This document shows, piece after piece, positions 57,580 to 64,000 of a stretch of DNA of 64,000 nt (the stretch's first letter is position 1; every line of letters starts with the position of its first letter). The translations under genes were made by a program, and so were the position numbers. Below the pieces are notes generated by a model, which saw only the letters and a list, made by a program, of their open reading frames with translations, did no database searches and had not been told where the DNA came from. Source of the DNA: Streptomyces brevispora (GTDB lineage: Bacteria; Actinomycetota; Actinomycetes; Streptomycetales; Streptomycetaceae); the NCBI RefSeq assembly GCF_007829885.1, contig NZ_VIWW01000001.1, positions 372,001-436,000 on the forward strand, written 5' to 3'.

Positions 57580-60216
57580 TTACTGCTGCGGAGCCATGGT
57601 GTCCGCGATGCCCGGGTTCTTCCCCATCCAGACCTTCACGGCTTCTTCCTCATGACCCGTGCCGAGCTTCTGGATCTCGTTCTCCAGGCCGGCGAGCTGG
57701 TCCTCGCTCAGCTTGAAGTTCTTGAACCACTCGGTGAGCTGCGGATAGTTCTTCGGGAAGTCCTTGGAAGCGATGGTGTGCAACCGGTCGCCCTCTCCGA
57801 AGGCCTTCCGGGGGTCCTTGAGCTTCGTCATCCCGAACTCGCTGTAGGCCCAGTGCGGGGTCCACAGGAGTACCGCGACGGGCTCCTTCTTGGCGTACGC
57901 GCGCTTCAGCTCGGCGAGCATGCCGGGCGTCGAGGAGTCGACGACCTTGTACTCCTTGTCCAGGCCGTACTTCGGCAGCACGTTCTTCTTGAGGTTCTCC
58001 ATCGTGGCCGTGCCCGGCTCGATGCCGACGATCCGGCCCTTGAAGTCGGACGCCTTGCCCTTGAGGTCGGCCAGGGACTTCACGTCCTTGACGTAGCTCG
58101 GCACCGCGACCTCGATCGAGGTGGGGCCGTACCACGAGCCGATGTCCGTCAGCTTCGAGCCGTACTTGTCCCAGTAGTTCTTCTGGGTGTACGGCAGCCA
58201 GCCGTCGAACTGCACATCGATCTGGCCGCGGGACATCGCGGTGTACATCGGGCCGACCTCGAACTGCTTGAGGTTGATCTTGTAACCGCGGTCCTCCAGG
58301 ACGGCCTTCCACAGGTACGTGGCGGCGATGTCCTCCTCCCACGGGAACCAGGCCATCTCGACGGCGCGCTCGCGCTCGTCCTTGCCGTCGGCGCCCTTGG
58401 AGGTGGCGGGCTTGGCAACCGGGGTCACCTTGTCGGCGAAGCCCGGGTTGGCCTTGAGCCAGGTCCGGACGGCCTCCTGCTCCTTGCCGGACCCGCTCTT
58501 CTGCATCTGCGCCTCAAGACCGGTGAGCTGGTCCTCGGTCATCTTGAAGTTCTTCAGCCACTTGCCGACCTGGGGGTTCTCTTCGGAGAAACCCTTGCGG
58601 GCCAGCGTGTGGATGCCGTCGCCCTTGCCCCAGAGGTTCTTGGGGTCCTTGAGCTTGGTCAGCTCGTACTGGTTGTACGCCCAGTGCGGCGACCAGAGCG
58701 GGACGACGATCGGTTCCTTCTTGGCGTACGAGCGCTTCAGCTCGGCCAGCATCGACGGCGTGGAGCCGTCGACGACCTTGTACTCCTTGTCCAGGCCGTA
58801 GCCCGGCAGGATCTTGTCCTTGAGCAGGCCCGTCTCACCGGCGCTCGGCTCGATGCCGACGATGCGGCCCTTGAAGTCGGACGCCTTGCCCTTGAGGTCG
58901 TCGAGCGAGTCGACGCCCTTCACGTACGAGGGGACGGCCAGCTCCAGGGAGGTGGGTCCGAACCAGGAGCCCATGTCCTCCAGGCGGTCCTTGTACTTCT
59001 TCCAGTACGCGGCGTGGGTGACCGGCAGCCAGGAGTCGGTCTCGAAGTCGATCTGGCCGTTGGCCATACCGGTGTACAGCGCGCCGGCCTCGTACTGCTT
59101 GACGTCGACCTCGAAGCCGCGCTGTTCCAGCAGTTCCTTCCAGAGGAACGTGGAGGCGATGCCCTCGTCCCACGGGATGTAGCCCATGCTGATCTTCTTG
59201 CCGGCGCCGATGTTCTTCGGGTCGGAGCCCGCGGTGTCGTCCGACTTCGAGGAGCCGAACAGGCCCATGCCGCCTGCGACGAGCGCGAGGACAACGATGC
59301 CGGCCACGGCGACGACGGGCTGCGGGCGGTGGTTCCACACCTTCAGTCCGCCGGCCACCGCCTGCGCCTTGGCGAGCGCGCGGCGGGCCAGCGGGGAGAC
59401 CTCGCGGCCCAGGGCGCTGGTCATCCGGTCCAGGTACATCGCCAGGATGACGATGGAGACGCCCGCCTCGAAGCCGAGGCCGACGTCGACGTTGCCGATC
59501 GCGCGGTAGACGGAGCCGCCGAGGCCGCCGCCGCCGACCATGCCGGCGATGACCACCATGGACAGGCCCAGCATGATGACCTGGTTGATGCCCGCCATGA
59601 TCGTGGGCAGCGCGAGCGGCAGCTGCACCCGCAGCAGGGTGTTGCGCGAGGTGGTGCCGAAGGCCTCTGCCGCCTCGACGAGTTCACCGTCGACCTGGCG
59701 GATGCCGAGTTCGGTCATCCGGACGCCCGGGGGCAGCGCGAAGATGATGGTGGCGATGATGCCGGGGACCACGCCCACGCCGAAGAAGATGACGCCGGGG
59801 ATCAGATAGACCATGGCGGGCATGGTCTGCATGAAGTCGAGGACCGGCCGGGTCACCGCGCTGACGGTCGTGGAGCGGGACGCCCAGATACCGAGCGGCA
59901 CGGCCAGCACCAGCGTCACGATGGTGGCGACGAGTACCAGGGTGAGCGTGTCCATCGCTTCGCCCCACAGCTCGACCGAGTCGATGAGGGCGAAGCCGAC
60001 GAACGCGAGCACACCGGCGAGCAGGCCGCGCAGCCACCAGGCGATGACGGCGACGATGCCCGCGAAGATCAGGGGCGCTGGGGCGGACAGGACGGCGGCT
60101 ATGCCGTCGAACATGCCGCCGACGATGGAGCTGATGGCGTCGAAGAGCCAGGTCAGATGCGCCTGGAGCCAGTCGACGGCGGAGTCGACCCAGTCGCCGA
60201 GGTGGAGCCTAAACAC
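57580..60216 (-). CDS. Glycine betaine/quaternary-amine ABC transporter: permease fused to two substrate-binding domains
   Basis: An 878-residue fusion. Residues 1-290 are an OpuAB/ProW permease with about seven helices and the EAA-like loop LVEAAEAFGTTSRNTLLRVQ. A further helix (PVVAVAGIVVLALVAGGMGL, near 305-325) leads outside to two tandem OpuAC domains, about 345-615 and 640-875. Both have an IPWDEG/FPWEED start, SWLP/GWLP, and GSWFGPTS/GSWYGPTS; tryptophans that cage betaines are present in each. The start GTG 60216 overlaps the ATPase stop by eight bases. It probably imports glycine betaine or a related osmoprotectant. Confidence 0.92.
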   Translation of the reverse strand: MFRLHLGDWVDSAVDWLQAHLTWLFDAISSIVGGMFDGIAAVLSAPAPLIFAGIVAVIAWWLRGLLAGVLAFVGFALIDSVELWGEAMDTLTLVLVATIVTLVLAVPLGIWASRSTTVSAVTRPVLDFMQTMPAMVYLIPGVIFFGVGVVPGIIATIIFALPPGVRMTELGIRQVDGELVEAAEAFGTTSRNTLLRVQLPLALPTIMAGINQVIMLGLSMVVIAGMVGGGGLGGSVYRAIGNVDVGLGFEAGVSIVILAMYLDRMTSALGREVSPLARRALAKAQAVAGGLKVWNHRPQPVVAVAGIVVLALVAGGMGLFGSSKSDDTAGSDPKNIGAGKKISMGYIPWDEGIASTFLWKELLEQRGFEVDVKQYEAGALYTGMANGQIDFETDSWLPVTHAAYWKKYKDRLEDMGSWFGPTSLELAVPSYVKGVDSLDDLKGKASDFKGRIVGIEPSAGETGLLKDKILPGYGLDKEYKVVDGSTPSMLAELKRSYAKKEPIVVPLWSPHWAYNQYELTKLKDPKNLWGKGDGIHTLARKGFSEENPQVGKWLKNFKMTEDQLTGLEAQMQKSGSGKEQEAVRTWLKANPGFADKVTPVAKPATSKGADGKDERERAVEMAWFPWEEDIAATYLWKAVLEDRGYKINLKQFEVGPMYTAMSRGQIDVQFDGWLPYTQKNYWDKYGSKLTDIGSWYGPTSIEVAVPSYVKDVKSLADLKGKASDFKGRIVGIEPGTATMENLKKNVLPKYGLDKEYKVVDSSTPGMLAELKRAYAKKEPVAVLLWTPHWAYSEFGMTKLKDPRKAFGEGDRLHTIASKDFPKNYPQLTEWFKNFKLSEDQLAGLENEIQKLGTGHEEEAVKVWMGKNPGIADTMAPQQ

Positions 60217-61333
60217 TGGCCACCTTCTTCAGCGTCGCCGCGGCGTCCTGGGGAGCCTGAGCGGGAGTCATCGGCTCGCCGAGTACGGCGAGCAGCCGGG
60301 CCCGGGGCACGACGCCCACCAGCCTGCCCCTGTCGTCGGTCACGGCGACCGCGACACCGCTCTGCGAGCAGGGCGTGAACAGCTCGATGATGGGGGTTCC
60401 CTCGGTGACGGTGGCCGGGGCCTCCCGCAGGACGTCCTGCGGGGTACGGAGTTCCTCGCCGTCGTCGGTCCTGGTGCCCATGACGGTGTGCGGCTCGGCC
60501 ATGATCGCGCCGGCGGTCAGCACCCTGGAGCGGTCCACATCCTGGGTGAAGGAGGCGACGTAGTCATTGGCCGGGGTGACGAGGATGTCCTCGGCGGTGC
60601 CGAGTTGGACGATCTCCCCGTCGCGCATCACGGCGATGCGGTCGCCGAGGCGCATGGCCTCGTTGAGGTCGTGGGTGATGAAGACGATGGTCTTCTTCAG
60701 CCGCTTCTGCAGTTCGAGGAGCTGGTCCTGCATGTCGCGGCGGATCAGCGGGTCGAGTGCGCTGAAGGACTCGTCCATCAGGAGCAGGTCGGCGTCGGTG
60801 GCCAGCGCGCGGGCCAGGCCGACACGCTGCTGCATGCCGCCGGACAGCTCGTCGGGCCAGGAGTTCTCCCAGCCCGCCAGGCCGGTCATCTCCAGGGCCT
60901 CCGCCGCGCGCCGGTCGCGCTCGTCGCGCGGCACACCCTGCACCTCGAGGCCGTAGCCGGCGTTCTCCAGCACGCTCCGGTGAGGGAAGAGAGCGAAGTG
61001 CTGGAACACCATGCTGATCTTGGTGGACCGCACATGGCGGAGTTCGGCGGGGGTCAGGGCGGTCAGGTCCTGGCCGTCGAACAGCACTTTCCCGGCGGTG
61101 GGCTCCAGCAGTCCGTTGAGCATCCGAAGCAACGTGGACTTGCCGGACCCGGACAGGCCCATCACGACGAAGATCTGGCCCGGTTCCACGGTGAACGATG
61201 CGTCGATCACCGCTGCGGTCGTTCCGTCGGCGCGCAGCTCGTCGCGGTCGGAGCCGCTCTCGAGTTTCCGCACGGCTTGATCGGGTCGTCTGCCGAAGAC
61301 CTTGTACAAGTGTTCGGCTTGCAGCCTTGACAC
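60209..61333 (-). CDS. Betaine-type ABC transporter ATP-binding protein (ProV/OpuAA-like)
   Basis: A 374-residue ATPase with Walker A GLSGSGKST, signature LSGGMQQRVGLARAL, Walker B LLLMDESFSALDP and the switch His in FITHDL. The long N-terminal insertion before strand 1 (RRPDQAVRKLESGSDRDELR) is typical of ProV. The C-terminal 110 residues are a regulatory extension with a single CBS-like unit (VTEGTPIIELFTPCSQSGVA, VTDDRGRLVGVVPRARL). GTG 61333 (VSRLQAEHLYKVFG) is chosen by family N-terminus; GAGGTG is only three bases upstream, so GTG 61339 is possible. Confidence 0.93.
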   Translation of the reverse strand: MSRLQAEHLYKVFGRRPDQAVRKLESGSDRDELRADGTTAAVIDASFTVEPGQIFVVMGLSGSGKSTLLRMLNGLLEPTAGKVLFDGQDLTALTPAELRHVRSTKISMVFQHFALFPHRSVLENAGYGLEVQGVPRDERDRRAAEALEMTGLAGWENSWPDELSGGMQQRVGLARALATDADLLLMDESFSALDPLIRRDMQDQLLELQKRLKKTIVFITHDLNEAMRLGDRIAVMRDGEIVQLGTAEDILVTPANDYVASFTQDVDRSRVLTAGAIMAEPHTVMGTRTDDGEELRTPQDVLREAPATVTEGTPIIELFTPCSQSGVAVAVTDDRGRLVGVVPRARLLAVLGEPMTPAQAPQDAAATLKKVASV

Positions 61334-61490
61334 ATACACCTCACGCGTTGAACCGAAACGGTCTGCCACCCCCTCCGGCAGACCGTGGAGCGTGCGGATT
61401 CGGTCCGCATGGCACGTGCACTAGTTGAAAATGCGACGTGATCCGCTCCGATGGCGCGCCTGCCCGCACTTACACCGGCCAAACACAAGA

Positions 61491-61504
61491 GTGATCCAGC
61501 TCAC
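61491..61504. promoter_or_regulatory. Crp-type box GTGATCCAGCTCAC
   Basis: A perfect match to GTGA-N6-TCAC, the cAMP-receptor-protein consensus, 158 bases before the betaine ATPase start and 72 bases before the divergent exonuclease start. Streptomyces Crp binds this type of site. Which gene it serves is unknown. Confidence 0.6.
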
Positions 61505-61576
61505 ACAGAAGTCGCCCGAGCTCGGGAACCGCGCCCTCGGGGGCCACTGTCAGTGGGGTGCGGCATCATCAGGGGT

Positions 61577-62500
61577 GTGACGCGACGCCTGATGCTCCTC
61601 GACACCGCCTCCCTCTACTACCGCGCCTACTTCGGGGTCCCCGACTCGGTGCGCGCGCCGGACGGGACGCCGGTCAACGCCGTGCGCGGACTGCTCGATT
61701 TCATCGGCCGGCTCGTGCAGGATCACCGGCCGGACGACCTGGTCGCCTGCATGGACGCGGACTGGCGGCCGCACTGGCGGGTCGAGCTGATCCCCTCGTA
61801 CAAGGCGCACCGGGTCGCGGTGGAAACCGCCGGGGGACTGCCGGACGAGGAGGAGACGCCGGACACGCTGGCCCCGCAGGTGCCGATCATCGAGGACGTC
61901 CTCGACGCCCTGGGGATCGCGCGGGTCGGCGTCGCCGCGTACGAGGCGGACGACGTGATCGGCACGCTGGCCGGTCTGGCGACCGGTCCGGTGGACATCG
62001 TCACGGGCGACCGGGACCTCTACCAGCTGGTGGACGACGCGCGCGGGGTGCGGGTGCTCTACCCGCTGAAGGGTGTCGGTTCGCTCCAGGTGACGGACGA
62101 GGCCTGGCTGCGCGAGAAGTACGGGGTGGACGGCTCCGGCTACGTCGACCTGGCGCTGCTGCGCGGCGACCCGAGCGACGGGCTGCCCGGCGTGCCCGGT
62201 ATCGGCGAGAAGACGGCGGCGAAGCTGCTGGACGCCTTCGGCGATCTGGCCGGAATCATGGCGGCGGTGGACGACCCTGCCGCGAAGCTGACACCCTCGC
62301 AGCGCAAACGGCTCGACGAGGCACGCGACTACGTGGCCGTCGCGCCGACCGTGGTCCGGGTCGCCGGTGACGTACCGCTTCCGGAGTTCGAGCCCGCGCT
62401 TCCCGCCGAGCCCCGCGACCCGGCGGCGCTCGAAGCGCTCGCGGACCAGTGGGGGCTGGGCGGCGCCCTGCAGCGCCTGCTCACCACTCTTCGGAACTGA
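61577..62500 (+). CDS. 5'-3' exonuclease (FEN/PolI 5'-nuclease domain protein)
   Basis: A 307-residue stand-alone 5'-nuclease like the N-terminal domain of DNA polymerase I. LMLLDTASLYYRAYFGVPDS, the acidic site VACMDADWRPHWR, EADDVIGTLAG, DIVTGDRDLYQLV, and the helix-hairpin-helix GLPGVPGIGEKTAAKLLDAF are all present. It would remove RNA primers or flaps. GTG 61577 (VTRRLMLLDTA) is chosen; ATG 61592 is an alternative. No polymerase domain follows, so it is complementary to PolA. Confidence 0.92.
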   Translation: MTRRLMLLDTASLYYRAYFGVPDSVRAPDGTPVNAVRGLLDFIGRLVQDHRPDDLVACMDADWRPHWRVELIPSYKAHRVAVETAGGLPDEEETPDTLAPQVPIIEDVLDALGIARVGVAAYEADDVIGTLAGLATGPVDIVTGDRDLYQLVDDARGVRVLYPLKGVGSLQVTDEAWLREKYGVDGSGYVDLALLRGDPSDGLPGVPGIGEKTAAKLLDAFGDLAGIMAAVDDPAAKLTPSQRKRLDEARDYVAVAPTVVRVAGDVPLPEFEPALPAEPRDPAALEALADQWGLGGALQRLLTTLRN

Positions 62501-62551
62501 GACGCAAGCCGGCGGCGCCCGCTCTCCACACTTCGGAACCGAGGTGTTAAG

Positions 62552-62596
62552 TTAGGTAACCCTAAGGTTGACCTAAGATCAATGGTCCGGTTATCC
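62552..62596 (+). promoter_or_regulatory. Iron box and promoter of the siderophore-interacting protein gene
   Basis: TTAGGTAACCCTAA (62552-62565) and the overlapping CTAAGGTTGACCTAAG (62562-62577) resemble DmdR/IdeR iron boxes (TTAGGTTAGSCTAACCTAA-like). TTGACC (62568-62573) and TTATCC (62591-62596), 17 bases apart, form the promoter, so a bound repressor would cover the -35 box. Confidence 0.7.
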
Positions 62597-62615
62597 GGGG
62601 CAGGGAGAGAACCTC

Positions 62616-63458
62616 GTGGCAGAACGACCGGCGCGGCAGGCACCCAAGGCGCAGGGCGCGCACGTCCTGCGCACCGAGCAGATCACCCCGCACATGATCC
62701 GGGTGGTGCTCGGCGGTGACGGTCTCGCGGACTTCGCGCTCTCCGGGTTCACCGATCACTACGTCAAGCTCTGCTTCGCCCCCGAGGGCGCGCAGTACGA
62801 GCACCCCTTCGACATAGCACGCATCCGCGAGGAGTTCCCTCGTGAGCTGTGGCCCACCACCCGTACGTACACGGTGCGCTCCTGGGACCCGGCCACCCGG
62901 GAACTGGCCATCGACTTCGTGGTGCACGGCGACGAGGGCCTCGCGGGCCCCTGGGCGGCCCGCGCCGCGGCCGGCGACCCGGTGACCTTCCTGGGGCCCG
63001 GCGGCGGATACCGGCCCGAGGCCTCGGCCGGCTGGCACCTCCTGGTGGGCGACGAGAGCGCGCTGCCGGCCATCGCCGCGACGGTCGAGCAGATGCCGGA
63101 GAGTGCGGTGACGCATGTCTTCATCGAGGTCGCGGACGCCACGGAGGAGCAGAAGATCGCGGCGCCCGACGGCGTCGAGGTCAACTGGCTGCACCGGGGC
63201 GACCGCCCGGTCGGCGAGGCGCTCACCGCCGCCGTGAAGGCGCTGGAGTTCCCGGCGGGCGAGGTGCAGGCGTTCGTCCACGGCGAGGCCGGCTTCGTCA
63301 AGGACATCCGCCGCCATCTGCGGCTGGACCGCGGTATCCCGCTGCCCCAGCTGTCGATCTCCGGCTACTGGCGCCTGGGCCAGAACGACGACGCCTGGCG
63401 CTCGGTCAAGCGCGAGTGGAACGCGCAGGTGGAGCGCGAGCAGGAGACCACCGCGTAG
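62616..63458 (+). CDS. Siderophore-interacting FAD-dependent ferric reductase
   Basis: A 280-residue SIP-family flavoprotein that releases iron from ferric siderophores. The FAD-binding part contains ELWPTTRTYTVRSWDPATRE (the RxYTxR motif) and IDFVVHGDEGLAGPWA; the NAD(P) domain contains LLVGDESALPAIAATVEQMP. The C-terminal GYWRLGQNDDAWRSVKREW is diagnostic. GTG 62616 follows GGGAGAG. The iron-box promoter supports induction under iron limitation by loss of DmdR repression. Confidence 0.94.
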   Translation: MAERPARQAPKAQGAHVLRTEQITPHMIRVVLGGDGLADFALSGFTDHYVKLCFAPEGAQYEHPFDIARIREEFPRELWPTTRTYTVRSWDPATRELAIDFVVHGDEGLAGPWAARAAAGDPVTFLGPGGGYRPEASAGWHLLVGDESALPAIAATVEQMPESAVTHVFIEVADATEEQKIAAPDGVEVNWLHRGDRPVGEALTAAVKALEFPAGEVQAFVHGEAGFVKDIRRHLRLDRGIPLPQLSISGYWRLGQNDDAWRSVKREWNAQVEREQETTA

Positions 63459-63483
63459 GGCTCGTCCGCGAAGTCGGGCTCAG

Positions 63484-63513
63484 CTGTGCCCCGGTCCGCG
63501 GACCGGGGCACAG
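63484..63513. terminator. Terminator palindrome, 15-bp arms
   Basis: CTGTGCCCCGGTCCG and its perfect inverted copy abut without a spacer (63484-63513), 25 bases after the siderophore-interacting protein stop. Confidence 0.85.
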
Positions 63514-63615
63514 TCGTGTGCGGGCGTGGAAGGATTTCGCCCACTGACCAATCCGCGCTGCCACCGGCTCCGAATCACCCCTGGAGACCGATGACCGCCC
63601 CGGAAGGATGCCCGC

Positions 63616-64000
63616 GTGAAAGAAGCCGTGCACATCAGCGGACTGGCCTCGTCCGGGCCCGACCTCCAGGAGCTCCTGGGGATGGTCGCCCGGGGCGATC
63701 AGGATGCCTTCGCTCGGGTGTACGAAGTGGTCTGTGGCCCGGTGCTCGGGCTGGTGCGAAGTGTGCTGCGCGACCCCGCCCAGTCGGAGGAGGTCACCCA
63801 GGAGGTGCTGGTGGAGGTGTGGCGCACGGCGCCGCGCTTCCAGGCGGCCCGCGGCAGCGCCATGAACTGGGTGCTGACCCTGGCCCACCGCCGGGCCGTG
63901 GACCGGGTGCGCTCGGTGGAGGCGACGACGGCCCGCGAGCACAAGGCCGCACTGCTCGACCGCACCCCCGCCTTCGACGACGTCACCGAACAGGTCGAGA
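63616..64000 (+). CDS. sigK: SigK-type ECF RNA polymerase sigma factor, 5' part
   Basis: The first 128 codons of an ECF sigma factor; the gene continues past the window. Region 2 is seen as LLGMVARGDQDAFARVYEVV, then RDPAQSEEVTQEVLVEVWRT and FQAARGSAMNWVLTLAHRRA, the latter typical of the SigK group that in other actinobacteria is held by the membrane anti-sigma RskA. GTG 63616 with GGAAGG eight bases upstream is a good start. A rskA-like gene should follow outside the window. Confidence 0.85.
   Translation, partial: MKEAVHISGLASSGPDLQELLGMVARGDQDAFARVYEVVCGPVLGLVRSVLRDPAQSEEVTQEVLVEVWRTAPRFQAARGSAMNWVLTLAHRRAVDRVRSVEATTAREHKAALLDRTPAFDDVTEQVE

Overview
This window looks like chromosomal DNA of a Streptomyces or close relative. 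G+C is very high (third positions almost all G or C), GTG/TTG starts are common, many genes appear leaderless, and the gene families and order (argCJBDR, argGH, infC-rpmI-rplT-pheST, glnA4, betaine ABC transporter, sigK) are typical of the genus. No rRNA, tRNA, CRISPR array or intact mobile element was recognised. Functions are inferred from protein motifs; no database search was possible.

Layout. 1-5.3 kb: two small membrane proteins, a GNAT acetyltransferase, a small sigma factor, a secreted glycerophosphodiesterase, a PlsC acyltransferase and TrmO. 5.4-10.4 kb: a TetR-MFS efflux pair, then a rifamycin-response locus: a near-consensus rifamycin-associated element (RAE), the 5' remnant of a glycosyltransferase, and helR, encoding the HelD-like ATPase that protects RNA polymerase from rifamycins. 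10.5-20.8 kb: an aldo/keto reductase and two arginine operons, argG-argH and argC-argJ-argB-argD-argR, each with an ARG-box-like promoter, separated by an F420/PPOX-type flavoprotein and an L,D-transpeptidase. 20.9-23.1 kb: a GlxA/AraC regulator with a second-type GAPDH gene; this pair has distinct serine codon use. 23.4-31.6 kb: DUF5997 divergent from an HTH-less LysR effector-domain protein, DinB, cyclophilin, a ClpC2-like HTH/Clp-N protein with twin operators, a degenerate histidine phosphatase, a GNAT, an N-terminally truncated MocR-type aminotransferase carrying a hexamer microsatellite, DUF1918, a GH10-like hydrolase and 3-hydroxybutyryl-CoA dehydrogenase. 31.7-33.6 kb: a Nudix hydrolase and an NsdA-like regulator.

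34-41.9 kb is a long minus-strand translation cluster: infC (apparent ATC start, attenuator-like hairpin in its leader), rpmI, rplT, a SpoU methyltransferase, a PAS histidine kinase, pheS and pheT. 42-49.2 kb holds DUF1844, SseB, a beta-lactamase-fold hydrolase, a mycosin-like subtilase with a proline-rich membrane partner, a D-threonine-aldolase-like enzyme and a DUF2510 protein. 49.2-53.6 kb is a gamma-glutamylation catabolic cluster (glnA4-type glutamine synthetase, aldehyde dehydrogenase, SDR, divergent PuuD-like hydrolase) with three 21-bp tandem repeats in the shared promoter. 53.6-64 kb: an APH-fold kinase, a LysR/TDT-transporter pair, an XRE-cupin regulator, a two-gene betaine-type ABC transporter whose permease is fused to two binding domains, a 5'-3' exonuclease under a shared perfect Crp-like box, an iron-box-controlled siderophore-interacting protein, and the start of a SigK-type sigma factor cut by the window end.

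Two loci fit a theme of intrinsic tolerance to actinobacterial natural products: RAE/helR (rifamycins) and the autoregulated ClpC2-like decoy (ClpC1-targeting cyclic peptides). The DUF5997/HTH-less LysR pair is the best candidate for an undescribed regulatory system.
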